From positions 55,001-119,000 of the forward strand of contig CAJNDS010002120.1 of assembly GCA_905221605.1 (NCBI GenBank): a stretch of DNA of 64,000 nt. The letters are read 5' to 3'. This document shows positions 29,831 to 40,459 of this stretch, piece by piece. How positions within the stretch are numbered: the stretch's first letter is position 1; every line of letters begins with the position of its first letter. A model generated the notes under the pieces. The model was not told where the DNA came from and made no database searches. It was given only the letters and a program-made list of their open reading frames with translations. A program made the position numbers and the translations under genes. The stretch comes from Symbiodinium natans. Taxonomy: Eukaryota > Sar > Dinophyceae > Suessiales > Symbiodiniaceae.

Positions 29831-30495
29831 TTGGGTTTTCGCAAGTGGTTTTGGATATGCGTCGGCGTCGGACTTGCTTGGGGGTACGAAGTTGATCTAG
29901 GATTGGTATTTGTGCTGTCCGGTACGGCAGCCCGCTTTGCGCCGGCAACCACAAAGACTTGCAACGGACATTCCTCGAAATACCACTCTTGCAAAACAAC
30001 ATACCCAAGCATTGACCAAACAAACATTATATTGATGCATGCCAGGCACCTGCAGGCGTTGCTTGGCGGTTTCCCTGTCATCCTGCATGGCAGTTACGAG
30101 TAAAGCGCGAAACCTATAACTTCGTCTGCTTGCCAATCCGTTTCTGAGCTATAGGCGAACGAACCTGAAGGATGTGATGAGTTGGTGACATCATGGTGAA
30201 CGTCCGCTGCTGGGATGTCGGTTTGTAGATTGGCAAAGCCACCCATGACATTGCGAAATGAGTTCTTCGGCGCAGCCTACGCCATGCCTACGCGGTCCAT
30301 ACAGACACGGACATTCGACATGGTCATTTCCCTAAAATATTGTCCCTTTTGGGGTCCTTATTATAAGGCGGCTGCAATGATCTAGGGCACCCACTAGGGA
30401 CCGTAATCTCCAGTAGAGAACTGACCAATTGTTCCAAGAGAGCTCCAAGCCTCCTGGGTGGCGTCGATGGGCGCGCGGGCACTGAAAGCACTCAC

Positions 30496-30636
30496 ATGAC
30501 TGGCAGGTAACTCAGGCTTCGGTTGCCGCCAGGTTTCAGATCTTGCAATCATTGCAGTCCGAATTTGCATGAGTGTCATTTCTCTTGAGGCAATCAAAAC
30601 CCGCCGCGCTGGCCCAACTGTCTTCTCCTTGTCGCC
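30496..30636 (-). CDS. Probable internal exon of 47 codons, unknown product
   Basis: Minus strand: acceptor CATGACAG|GGC and donor CAT|GTGAGT bound an exactly 141-base open segment reading GDKEKTVGPARRVLIASREM at its start and QIRTAMIARSETWRQPK later. It is amphipathic and rich in R, K, A and I, with no recognised domain. The frame is closed by a TGA just upstream of the acceptor, as an intron border should be. A possible preceding exon with SKPLLRTVNS lies at about 30700-30797. Boundaries are inference from splice consensus and codon pattern. Confidence 0.35.
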
Positions 30637-31038
30637 CTGTCATGAGGAAGCGAAGTACGGCAACATTTTACAGCAGAGCAACGGGCTTGATTCTCAGCGT
30701 ACGAGTTCACTGTTCTGAGTAGAGGCTTGGACACGCTCTTCAAGCCTTCGCCCTGCCTAGATCCGAACGTTAACGCCAGAGGGAGGCCCTTCCGCAAGTT
30801 ACAAGAGCCTCAAGAATTCCCAGCTGGGACAACACACATGCCCACAGCCTTCGACAATGATCCGGTTACCTGAAACACTGATATCTTTACGATTGTAGTA
30901 CTGCAATTATTGCTAAAATTTAGCTCTACTGCAGTGTGAACGGAACTGGGATCGAAGGGGTGCAGCACGGTGCAGCCTTCTGTCCGGCATCATCGACGAC
31001 GTCCTGTTCAGACTCTTGAACTTAAGGGTTCCGAAGCG

Positions 31039-31099
31039 TTTAGGGTTTAGGGTTTAGGGTTTAGGGTTTAGGGTTTAGGGTTTAGGGTTTAGGGTTTAG
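31039..31099 (+). repeat. Interstitial telomeric array (TTTAGGG)
   Basis: About 8.5 perfect units. Confidence 0.95.
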
Positions 31100-31731
31100 C
31101 AAAACGGGAGCCCTGGCCCCGGCTCTCCAAACCCTGTCCCGTAACGGTAGCGGGGGGGAGGTTGCATCATGTTGCATCGTTGCGGAAGCATGTAAAGGGA
31201 TGTAAATGCAAAGAGCGTGCGAAATTTCAGGTGACACTGGCACATCGGCCTAAACTCTTCAACCTTAGCATCCATGCGCCCACACAACTTCGACCGAGCC
31301 CCGGGCCGCATTGTCGCCGCCGAAGCACAGCTTTGTCTGCCTGGCTGGCTTTGTTGCTAGGAAATGGTTGGGTGTTGGTTGGCAAAGTACTTTTCGCAGC
31401 TGCTAAACACTTAGCTAAACCGTGCAAGGTTCTGCTTATTTTCTCCAGCAAAGGCTCGCCGTTGTGAACTGCCTTAACCCCCTTGGACTATTCAAGAGAA
31501 TCCTAAACCATCCTAGGCGGCGCGTGTCGTTAAAGTAAACGAGAACCCAGCCCCCGAGGGTTTTTGGGAGCAAAGGCTGGAAGCATGCCGTGCGCAACTT
31601 GAAAACTGGACGCAACACAGCCGGGCTCTGGGATGAGGTCGGCACTTCCCAAGGATGGGCAGCCCGCGTTTTTTCAAGCTTGCGATTCTGGGACTGGGAG
31701 GTTCGATTGGAGGCCTTAAGTGCGCAGGAAA

Positions 31732-31796
31732 ACCCTAAACCCTAAACCCTAAACCCTAAACCCTAAACCCTAAACCCTAAACCCTAAACCCTAAGC
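31732..31796 (-). repeat. Interstitial telomeric array (CCCTAAA)
   Basis: About 9 units. Confidence 0.95.
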
Positions 31797-31884
31797 CGAA
31801 GCATGACAATCCTGCCCCAGATCGAACCAGGCTGGGTAGGCTCATCGGCACAAGTGCAGCAGAAGAACATCTTCAAGCCTCAGG

Positions 31885-31931
31885 GAATGTCTCACATCTA
31901 AGAAGGAGGAATGTCTCACATCTAAGAAGGG
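31885..31931 (+). repeat. 24-bp tandem duplication
   Basis: AATGTCTCACATCTAAGAAG occurs twice, separated by GAGG. Confidence 0.9.
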
Positions 31932-32207
31932 CCAACACCAAGATAACCTCCACATGTTCTACATAGTTGTAAGAAAGTACTTGTCAATTTCAGTAGCTTA
32001 ATTCTTGGCTGCACTTAGGAGGGTAGTAAAAAACTTTTGGCTGCCTTATCAAGAAACCCAATAAACACAAAAAAGCTAAAGATCTAAAGTTACAGCAAAG
32101 TACCACAAAGGGTTTGTTTAAAAAAAATGACACAATCGCGTCCGTGAGCTTCTCTTCAAACCCGGATGCCACACAAGCACAGACCAGCCCACTCCTTAAG
32201 CAACGTT

Positions 32208-32311
32208 TGGGGGTTTACGAAACCATGATATAGACCCCCAAAATAGTACGATTCACTTATTCATAGTGACCCCCAATAAGGTACCCTCAAGTTCGGAGAC
32301 CCCCATTCTGT
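32208..32311 (+). mobile_element. MITE-like element, family C, with 9-bp flanking repeat
   Basis: TGGGGGTTTACGAAACCATG to AGTTCGGAGACCCCCA. Flanked by AGCAACGTT (32199-32207) and AGCAACCTT (32312-32320), 8 of 9 identical. Confidence 0.85.
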
Positions 32312-32454
32312 AGCAACCTTCTTTGTAGCCTTCTTTGCTCTCTTCAATCCGAGCGGCGGTGCCAGGAAGATCGGACCGGGGGCTTCGCAAGGCTTTGGTA
32401 TTTCCACGCAGCTCTTTTGAGTGCCCTAACGAACCCCACACAAAGTCCTCGTCG

Positions 32455-32489
32455 CCCTAAACCCTCATCCCTAATCCCTAAACCCTAAA
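32455..32489 (-). repeat. Degenerate telomeric array (CCCTAAA)
   Basis: About 5 units, CCCTCAT and CCCTAAT variants. Confidence 0.85.
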
Positions 32490-32632
32490 CATGCCTAGCT
32501 TAAAGCTTCGTGGTGGTCGCGGGTACCGGAATGTAGCGGAAACTCGTGATCGAAACGTGAACATCACTTGCGATGGCATGAAGGTACGGCGCCGCAGCCG
32601 CTGAGCCGGCGAGGCGTAGGTTTCAAACGACA

Positions 32633-32674
32633 GGGTTTAGGGTTTAGGGTTTAGGGTTTCGGGTTTAGGGTTTT
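32633..32674 (+). repeat. Interstitial telomeric array (TTTAGGG)
   Basis: About 6 units, one TTTCGGG. Confidence 0.9.
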
Positions 32675-33278
32675 GCACAATGCCCACACCTACAATGTAG
32701 TTTCAAGCCTGACCTGCGAGACACTTGGTCTGGACAGAACGACCGACTCTCTGAGTACTGAGTGCTGCATGTGAGTGAATCTCTATCCAATAGCTCTCGC
32801 AAGTTTTCTCCATCTGCCGCGTTCGTCAGAAACTCAGTCGCGGCAGCGACGAAGTGCCGCTGCCACCGCACCTCGTTGCGTAGGCTCGCAAGATCTGCAT
32901 TCAAGACCCGTTGCGGGGGAGGGGGGAGGGGGTGAAGGAGGGGTGAAGTCCTGCAGAGGAAGGGTGGAAGGGAGGGGGGAGTATGAAAAATCAAGCAAGT
33001 GCAGCTTGTGTGCCCACGCTAAGGCAGAGAGAGAGAGAGACACCGAAAAACTCGCTGGTGTGACAGTTCTATGATTCTGATGGTCCATGAGCGTAGGCTT
33101 CTCGTGCTTTTTGCTTTAACAAGCCTTCCCGACTAGTGAATCATGAGCATGTCTCTAATGGGCTCCAGAGAGGGCATCCAGGGAGCATCTGCGAACTCCG
33201 TCCCGCACTTCCCTTCGCACAGAACCAGGCTGCTGGCTTCCCGCACCTGGAGAGGCAGCGACAACTCAGCCGAAAGGC

Positions 33279-33333
33279 CCCTAAACCCTAAACCCTAAAA
33301 CCCTAAAACCCTAAACCCTAAACCCTAAACCCA
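33279..33333 (-). repeat. Interstitial telomeric array (CCCTAAA)
   Basis: About 7.5 units, two CCCTAAAA. Confidence 0.95.
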
Positions 33334-33968
33334 TTGCAAGCACTTGTAGTCGGGGATAGGATTTCGGGGACCCTTGGGGCTATAGACCCTCTGAAGAAGG
33401 TCCCTGTTTAAGAGAGCCAGAAGAGGGTTCAGAAGCGTTCCCAAAATTTAAGGGTCCCCCTCATCCTAGGATGAAAGAGCTCTGAATGTGGAAAGTGGGA
33501 GCCACATGGGGTACGACCTTTACTTTTTTTGATCGGCTCTAAGCATGGGCCCAAGCCATGGCGACATGTGCTTGTCCGACAATCTGAGTTAATTTCATCA
33601 GAAGTAGGACCTCTTACGGCAATCCCGATTCTAGTTCAGCCCTCATGGCTTGCTAAGAGGAATCGTGAACCCTACTTTATATCATTTCGATTCTTGAAGC
33701 CCAAAATGAAACCCATGGCTGCTCAAAACCACGGCAGCTAAAAACAAAACAAAAAAAAAAAAACAAAGAGGTCCCAGGATGTCCGAAAACTCCTCAGAAG
33801 CCCCAGGTTCCCGGAAAAGCCCTGAGCTCCCAACGTAAAGGAAAGGGCACATCTTGTTGAAGGTGCCCCAATGGTGTTCCCGTCGGGCGCGAGCCACGCA
33901 GTCCCAGACATGCTTCAAGGCTTTCCTGCATCTGAGGGCGTTGGGTCGGAGGGTGGCTTGGGCGACTC

Positions 33969-33997
33969 AGGGTTTAGGGTTTAGGGTTTAGGGTTTG
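33969..33997 (+). repeat. Interstitial telomeric array (TTTAGGG)
   Basis: Four units. Confidence 0.9.
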
Positions 33998-34243
33998 TAA
34001 GTGTCAGTATGCGTCAGGGCCGTCAGGGCAACAGTGCCGCTGGGCCCCTGCAGCTTCCACAGGTTATGTTGCAATCTGACAGCTGCTTCGCAGTTTTGAG
34101 CTGTTTTGACTTTTTGAAGCTCATCCTGAGCATCTTAACCTCATCCTAACCATCCCTACTCTGCTCTATATGCGGCTGCCTTGCCACCAGCTGCCCACCG
34201 AGCAATCGATGCACCTGCAGGAAGCCAATGTCACATCAGGAGC

Positions 34244-34493
34244 TCACTTGGCTTTGGAGTTGGCACAGTCTTGTGACATGTGCCATACGAAAGATGCAGC
34301 TTGCAACTCGGGCAGCCCGTAATCTTGCAGCTGCATGTCAAACATTCCCAGACACGCCCTCTGAGATTCAGGTTCAGGCTTGAAGTACCTTTTGAGCTGC
34401 TCGGCCTCAGGCACCGCATTCAGGGCCACACCGACTGCACGCCCCAGGACGAAGGGGCCCATCTCGAAAGGCCCGTCACAAACGCCGATGGCC
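34244..34493 (-). CDS. Probable coding exon, unknown product
   Basis: The minus-strand frame after an acceptor-like GTATGTGTTCCAG reads AIGVCDGPFEMGPFVLGRAV and on through SFVWHMSQDC to a TGA at 34244. Codons are strongly G/C-ending, as expected of dinoflagellate exons and unlike the flanking DNA. The end, GCCAA then GTGAGC, is also a good splice donor, so the TGA may lie in an intron. An array of about 14 TTTAGGG units sits 50 bases upstream, probably in the preceding intron. No family was recognised. The exon boundaries are inference. Confidence 0.4.
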
Positions 34494-34539
34494 TGGAACA
34501 CATACCACGGAGCTCTTGATGCCGCTTGACGTCTGTTAC

Positions 34540-34636
34540 TGGGTTTAGGGTTTAGGGTTTAGGGTTTAGGGTTTAGGGTTTAGGGTTTAGGGTTTAGGGT
34601 TTAGGGTTTAGGGTTTAGGGTTTAGGGTTTAGGGTT
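34540..34636 (+). repeat. Interstitial telomeric array (TTTAGGG)
   Basis: About 14 perfect units, just upstream (minus sense) of a probable exon. GTTACTGGGTT at its left edge recurs at 34718. Confidence 0.95.
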
Positions 34637-34999
34637 GTTCCCAAATAGATCCTAACCCGGCCTGGAGTGGACACGTCCCGGGTCCCTCTTCGTCCTGTTA
34701 TCTGAGACTGAGAGCGCGTTACTGGGTTGTCGGGTGTGCATGGACAATGGGACTTAAGAGAATACATCAATTGTTGCACCGCCAGACCCATGCTATCCCA
34801 TGAGTGAGGGAAAGCAGTGGGCGAAACGATCGGGCTTGATAACATTCACGTTTGTCAATTTGTTATGTTTTCGTACTTCACAGCCCGCACTAATAGGATG
34901 GATGGCAGATGATTTGTCTTTTCTGATCATCGTTGCAGAGGAGCTACCCAAAGAACAGCCGAACGAAGCTGTCCCGCGAGGAAGAGGCAAGTGACGCGC

Positions 35000-35040
35000 G
35001 CACACACACACACACAGGCACACGCTCACACCCACACAGA
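35000..35040. repeat. CA-rich microsatellite
   Basis: CACACACACACACACA with GCACACGCTCACACCC variants. Confidence 0.85.
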
Positions 35041-35142
35041 GCGGGCACAATTGTTCCCGGAAGCTTTGCGCAACCATCCCGCCAAAATTGCAGAAGCATT
35101 TACCGGACAGCAACAGAACAAGAGCATCAACCCATACCTTAC

Positions 35143-35225
35143 CAGGATGGGCTATTAGGCCTTTTATCCCCATATTCAACCCTATAAAGGGCCTTTTTAA
35201 GGGGTTATAGGGTATAACAGCCCAT
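35143..35225. mobile_element. MITE-like element, family H (single copy here)
   Basis: ATGGGCTATTAGGCC at the left against GGGTATAACAGCCCAT at the right; the interior AAGGGCCTTTTTAAGGGG is self-complementary. Confidence 0.6.
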
Positions 35226-35379
35226 GCAGGTACCTGTTCCCTCAAAACTTGAGCATTGCCCAGCATCTACGTCCTCCAAGGTATCCAGCGGGGCTTCCAT
35301 CCTGGCGGTCCCATCGCTGGCCATCGCAGCTTGATTTTCGATGGCCTGTGTTTCGTGCACATGGAATGACCGCACACAT

Positions 35380-35402
35380 TAGGGTTTAGGGTTTAGGGTT
35401 TT
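35380..35402 (+). repeat. Short telomeric array (TTTAGGG)
   Basis: About 3 units, then TTTTGGG. Confidence 0.85.
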
Positions 35403-35748
35403 GGGTTACAGAATCGACTTGCCCAGGAGCAACATCCCCTCCCAGTGCCCTGCACGCGAGCTCCCCACCTCTCTCCCTGTGCGGTCTTTGCTCTACTGAT
35501 GGGCCCTCTGAGGGTGTGTTTGCCATAGGGGTGCTGTTGGTCATGCAAGCCGGATAGATACCTGTTCCACGATTGTCCCTCGGGACTTCATGCGCCACGC
35601 TGAACCATGTGGGCCGCTTCATGAGAGCATGGCGGGTGATCGGAGAGGGGGAATAGGTGTTACAAACGCCGCGATGCTGTGGGTGCCGGCCACAAGTAGC
35701 ACATCCGTCATGTTCTTATTCTGGTGCGATCAGTCCAAAATGATGCTG

Positions 35749-36664
35749 TCATGGCCGTTTCTGGAGTGTAAGGAGATGTGTATGCCGCTGAACGCGCGGT
35801 GAGAACACAAAGCGAACCAGCTGCTCTCCTACCGTCATACGACGGGGGCACTTCCGTGGTGACCTGTTGACCTGTTGGAAGGCTGAAAGATGCTCAAGCT
35901 CTTCCATTGATCGGCCACCTGCTGCCAGTACATCGCCTGCATTCTGGTCGTAATCATACTCGTCGTAAGGAAAACTAGCCATGGCTTTGAAACAATTGGG
36001 CTGGTCGAGCTCTGGGACTTCTATCCTCCGGCTCCCTCTGCACTACCAGAGCCTGCCGGGAGGAATATCTCTGCAAGGGGAGAGCTCTCCGGGTATTCGC
36101 CGAGAATCTCCGCTACCACGTTGAGATTGCAACCTGCTCGGTACCTGCCTCAACACTGTGTACAGCTGGCAAGGCACTCCGGTGTCTACTTTTTGCTCTA
36201 GCAGCACGCATAGCAGATCTATCTCCAGATCCTCGGGCCAAGCCAAAGCATGCCAAGTTGTCTGAGCTCCACAGCTCGAAGGTTCCATTTCATGGGGTGG
36301 GCTCCCCTAACTCACGTACCCGTGCCCCGTGGAGAACTATCCTATCCTTTCTGGAGCTCACGGCAGCCTCTCTATACCCTCTATCAACCTGTCTAGTCCA
36401 AGCATGGTTACATGCTTTGTCTGAAAACCTCTCAGGTGACACCGCGTTGAATGCAAAACCGAACCCCGCATCTGAAATAAGTAGGGCGAAGTGATTTCCC
36501 CTGCACACAAAAGTCCGACCGCCACAAAGGCAAAGGCCTTGTTCCAAATGGCAGCAATGCAGCGAAAGTCGTCCATCAGTTGTGCCACCTGCAGTCGGTT
36601 TCTTCTTACAATCGGTTTCTTCTTGCGTAGACGACGTGGACCCTGTTGATCAGCTGGTTTTGTC
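35749..36664 (-). CDS. Probable multi-exon gene, partial, unknown product
   Basis: Several minus-strand segments look coding and join in phase. A basic segment from about 36664 (PRRLRKKKPIVRRN, then QLMDDFRCIAAIWNKAF) is followed, in another frame, by one containing DAGFGFAFNAVSPERF that ends at 36320 with CGG|GTACGT. An acceptor CTCAG at 36262 opens a 39-codon exon, 36145-36261 (WPEDLEIDLLCVLLEQK, ending YTVLRQ), closed by CAG|GTACCG. Further on lies a frame with PELDQPNCFKAMASFPYDEY and MEELEHLSAFQQ that ends at 35749. The last contains an ATG in strong Kozak context (AAAGCCATGGCT, 35982), so it could instead be the first exon of its own gene. No family was recognised. TTTAGGG arrays lie on both sides (36.83 and 35.38 kb). 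Confidence 0.38.
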
Positions 36665-36829
36665 CTTTGCAGACTTCAAAGCTTAGCATAGGAGCGCCTG
36701 CATCGAAACAAGAACTTCACCCGACAAGTTCAGCAACCATCATCGCATCAGCAGAAACATTCCCTGCCTTCTGCTGAAACTGCTCTGCCAGGGTGAAGAG
36801 AACGGGCAATCTCTTCAGGGAAGCAAGAG

Positions 36830-36896
36830 GTTTAGGGTTTAGGGTTTAGGGTTTAGGGTTTAGGGTTTAGGGTTTAGGGTTTAGGGTTTAGGGTTA
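36830..36896 (+). repeat. Interstitial telomeric array (TTTAGGG)
   Basis: About 9.5 units. Confidence 0.95.
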
Positions 36897-37119
36897 GTGT
36901 ACTAAAGGGGTTCAAGAATGTCAGGAGATCCTGCTTCAGATGCTTTCAGCCGCAGCCCTCAGCAAGATGCAGCCAACATCGCAAAGCTCCATTGACACAG
37001 ACTTTAGTGTGCGCCTGAAGACCACCGCCGGCACTTGCTGTGCGGAGAAGTAGCTCACGATGGGCTGCTGCCCTTGCCAAGGGTCCAAGGACCGCAGCAG
37101 GCGTGGTCGAAGGTTAGAT

Positions 37120-37222
37120 GGGGGTTTCCGAAATTAGGGGTACGGACCTTATTGGGGTCCTGAGTATAAGGGAATCCGCATATTTTGGGGACTACATTAG
37201 GGGTCCCTGATTTTCGTAAACC
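37120..37222 (-). mobile_element. MITE-like element, family C
   Basis: GGGGGTTTCCGAAATTAGGG at the left, CCCTGATTTTCGTAAACCTC at the right; reverse orientation, near full length. Confidence 0.85.
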
Positions 37223-37229
37223 TCTATGT

Positions 37230-37760
37230 GTTGTGTGGCAGGATTTGTTCCTGAGCAGCGAAACTGTTTTTGCGTTTGTGTTTTCTTGTCGACTCTGAGA
37301 ATGAGTCAGACAATTTTTCTCAAATGCCCAAGCCTTTCCAGTGGGGAAGGCAACGAAACAAACCAAACTTGAGTGAACTTGAAGACATGCCTCCTTGCCC
37401 TATTGCATGTGCTACGCGCATGCCATCATTCATCTTGCACAGCTTTCCTTAGAATGACAAGAAATTGGGTGTGAAGCGTGGGTCTTAACATGGTGTTCCT
37501 TCTTCAATGAATCACGATTTCGGTGGTCTAGTGTACTGACGTGTGCCTGATTGCTTGCTGATTGACTTCAACAACCTTTTTCTGTCACTTCCATGGTCAT
37601 TCATTCATCTGTTGCCAACCCAGCCTTTCTTGCGGTCTCCAGTAGTGAAGGTTGCCTCAGGCACGCTGATGACCTCAGCTCACCAGCTCGCCAAGCGCAG
37701 GGAAAGGAGGGGGACCTGACTTGGCGGCCTTTTCTTCGAGCAACTGGGCCATCTAAGAAA
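37230..37760. other. Intron or downstream flank of the TilS-like gene
   Basis: No exon continuing the TilS frame was recognised between the donor at 37799 and the MITE at 37120. Confidence 0.35.
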
Positions 37761-37766
37761 AGTTCT

Positions 37767-37791
37767 AGGGTTTAGGGTTTAGGGTTTAGGG
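37767..37791 (+). repeat. Telomeric array within an intron
   Basis: About 3.5 TTTAGGG units starting 8 bases inside the TilS-like intron. Confidence 0.95.
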
Positions 37792-37799
37792 CAACGTAC
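37768..37799 (-). other. 5' splice donor and intron start of the TilS-like gene
   Basis: On the minus strand the exon ends CTGCAG and the intron opens GTACGTTG, followed at once by CCCTAAA repeats. The GTACGT donor fits the consensus. The intron therefore contains, within 8 bases of its donor, an interstitial telomeric array. Confidence 0.6.
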
Positions 37800-38715
37800 C
37801 TGCAGTTCCTGTATCCAAGTATGAGTGTCCACGCCTGCTTGCAAGCAAAGGTGCTCCGCACGTGACGTCTGACTTCTTCCACTTTCCTAGAGACTCGTCA
37901 ATGGCCTCGCCGAGGGTGGCAGAAGCAATGCCAGCTCGAGACAGCAGCGTCTGCAGCTGCGTGAAGTTCTGCCCCTCGTGCGCTTTCATCTCGTCCAAGA
38001 CGTACCGTATCCAGCCCCTCCGACTCCACTTGGGAGTGGAGTCCTGCATGTAGCATAGGGCCGCGATGTCAGCGAAACTGATAAGCTCAGCTTTGCGCAC
38101 TTTCAGCAAAGGCCTGATGACAGTCACGCCTTGAGTCACACTACTTGGCAACATCCCGTCGATGTGAATGATGTTGCCTTTCCCAAGCTCTGCCAGCCTA
38201 TTCTCATCCGCATCGTCCTCGTGATGAGCTACCAGTGCCGCTCCCCTCGTCGCCTCGATGCCCAGGTGCTCCAAGCACCGTGAGTACATCCGAAAGCGGA
38301 TCTGCTTCGACTTCTCCTCATACCGCTCCCGGGAAATTCCGGTTCGGAGAGTTCCATGCGGCCGTCGGATCTTCAGCCGATAGGTGAGCAGTTCGACGCC
38401 CAGCTTGGCGCAGGACCACTGCACCCACCCCTCCTCATCGCGGGCGTCATCGCGGTTTGGGTGGCAGAGATGCAGCGCGCACCATTTGAACTGCTGTTCC
38501 GGCGGGAGGCGGCGGCGCAGGAGCCAGAGCAAGCAGCAGGTCACCATGCTGTCCACGCCACCCGACAGACTGAGAACTATCCCACTCTCCACATCAAGGA
38601 AGCCGAGATCCTGCAAACTTCTCTTCAGCTCTTCCACCAAAGGATGCTCCTGAAACTTCAACATCTCGGAGAGCACAGGATGCAAAAAACGCCAGCTGCT
38701 GCTTGAGGCATGCAC
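37800..38715 (-). CDS. TilS-like PP-loop ATPase, partial (internal exon)
   Basis: One long exon, about 305 codons. Family role: tRNA(Ile)-lysidine synthetases adenylate C34 of the CAU-anticodon tRNA and add lysine; nuclear copies in algae usually serve plastid or mitochondrion. Visible motifs, counting from the GTG codon at 38715: PP-loop SGGVDS (51-56), AHHEDDADEN (163-172; TilS pattern HHxDDxxE), VIRPLLKVRKAEL (199-211) and DSTPKWSRRGWIRY (225-238), which matches the TilS DSxN..RxxIR region. The 3' end is CTGCAG then GTACGT, a consensus splice donor with the intron starting at 37799. Reading through would meet a TAA supplied by the CCCTAAA array. The first in-frame ATG is at 38664; the frame is open upstream to 38799 without an ATG, so an upstream exon probably carries the start and a targeting peptide. 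The last exon was not found. Confidence 0.85.
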
Positions 38716-38862
38716 CAGACACCTGGGGGTCTGCTGGACACTGTGGCATGTCCCATGCCCAGCCGCAGGATCCCCTGAAGGAACTGGTGCCCACGTTCAC
38801 AGGCCGACATACACCGTACCGACTTTACACATCCCCGCAACCTCTGAGAATTTGCCCAAGCT

Positions 38863-38900
38863 GACCCTAAACCCGAAACCCTAGGCCCTAAACCCTAAAC
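38863..38900 (-). repeat. Degenerate telomeric array (CCCTAAA)
   Basis: About 5 units, CCCGAAA and CCCTAGG variants. Confidence 0.9.
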
Positions 38901-39167
38901 GCCTCTGGTCCAGAACCTCCAACCGAGGCATCTGATCCGGCTGCCCAACCAGCAGCGGCTCGTCCCGCCCGAGCGCCTCCACCAAATAGGCCTCCACACC
39001 CACGGCCTGCAGCAAAACTTCTCAAAGTTCATGCTCCGTGGATTGCCAGGGGTTCCCTGAAAGGTTCTCTCAACATTTCCTGCTTGTGTCTGGTAGAATG
39101 AAAGCCTGCCCGTGAGTGCGAGCTTTGGGCAACTTGGGTTCCTCTTTGCACAGACTTTGATGCTTTT

Positions 39168-39216
39168 GGGTTTAGGGTTTGGGGTTTAGGGTTTAGGGTT
39201 TAGGGTTTAGGGTTTC
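39168..39216 (+). repeat. Interstitial telomeric array (TTTAGGG)
   Basis: About 7 units, one TTTGGGG. Confidence 0.95.
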
Positions 39217-39354
39217 GTTCTGCACCCCCACCTGCCTCCATGGCATCTCGGGTCTCCTCTAGGAACCGAGAACCTGAGATGCGAGAGCGGCGGGCCGGAT
39301 TTCGTTTGGATGAAGTGGGCAGCATAGACTCAGACTTTCCTGACTTCAAAAACG

Positions 39355-39473
39355 TAGGGTTTAGGGTTTAGGGTTTAGGGTTTAGGGTGGTAGGGTTTAG
39401 GGTTTAGGGTTTAGGGTCTAGGGTCTAGGGTCTAGGGTCTAGGGTTTAGGGTTTAGGGTTTAGGGTTTAGGGC
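39355..39473 (+). repeat. Telomeric array with TCTAGGG block
   Basis: About 17 units; four consecutive TCTAGGG and one GGTAGGG junction. Confidence 0.95.
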
Positions 39474-39621
39474 TGCTCATTATGGAGCTCCGAAAGCCCA
39501 AAAAACAGTGAGCAGCGAACCTTGCAGATCATGAACCGCAAATCTCACTCCCCAAGGCTGGAAAGCCGCAAGCCTAGATAAAACCCTACACGAACTGAAG
39601 CTCCAACCCCATCTTCGTCAT

Positions 39622-39706
39622 CCTAAACCCTAAACCCTAAACCCTAAACCCTAAACCCTAAACCCTAAACCCTAAACCCTAAACCCTAAACCCTAAACCC
39701 TAAACC
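39622..39706 (-). repeat. Interstitial telomeric array (CCCTAAA)
   Basis: About 12 perfect units. Confidence 0.95.
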
Positions 39707-39823
39707 AGATGCTCCTTGGGGGCAAAGTGCAGAGCCCAAGATGCCCTTTGAGGCAGGGTGAGTGCCCAGCTTGGCCTGAGCGCAGCTCTTCCATTATGGA
39801 GAGCAACCTTGAAACAGCAGGGG

Positions 39824-40020
39824 GTAGGGTTTAGGGTTTAGGGTTTAGGGTTTAGGGTTTAGGGTTTAGGGTTTAGGGTTTAGGGTTTAGGGTTTAGGGT
39901 TTAGGGTTTAGGGTTTAGGTTTTAGGGGTTAGGGTTTAGGGTTTAGGGTTTAGGGTTTAGGGTTTAGGGTTTAGGGTTTAGGGTTTAGGGTTTAGGGTTT
40001 AGGGTTTAGGGTTTAGGGTT
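39824..40020 (+). repeat. Longest telomeric array (TTTAGGG)
   Basis: About 28 units, one TTTAGGT/TTTAGGGG slip near 39920. Confidence 0.97.
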
Positions 40021-40443
40021 GAAGTAAGAGCGGGTCAGGATTCTCGAGTTGTTCAACAGGGATTCTCTCAGGGCTTTTAATGTGTTGAGCGGAAAAAGCA
40101 CAGTGTTCCGATTAGTAGTAGTGTCAGCCCAAAACCCGCTTAGAGATGTCTCGAACGTCTTGTGCCGCAGCTACGAAGAGTCAAGCGCTAGTGCCATCAC
40201 AGTGGGACCATGATACCTATTATGCACGTAGCATGAGTGAAGTTGGGAATGGTTTGCCTGTCGCTAGGGTATTGCCCGCATGAACGCTAGACTCACTAGA
40301 TCTTCAATCAAAGCAAAGCATAAAACGGTTTGTGAGTCACCCACGCCCTTCCATAGCAAAGCCGCATCTCGCATTTTCCAAGCAAAACATCATGACCCAT
40401 GAAGCCCTCAAGCCACCGCAATCCTATCCGCGGTCCTTGAACT

Positions 40444-40459
40444 ACCCTAAACCCTAAGC
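40444..40459 (-). repeat. Minimal telomeric insert with perfect 9-bp flanking repeat
   Basis: Sixteen bases (ACCCTAAACCCTAAGC) exactly between CCTTGAACT at 40435-40443 and CCTTGAACT at 40460-40468. Confidence 0.9.

Noticed and set aside
34793-35266. 157-codon minus-strand ORF
   Set aside because: Runs through a family H MITE and a CA microsatellite.
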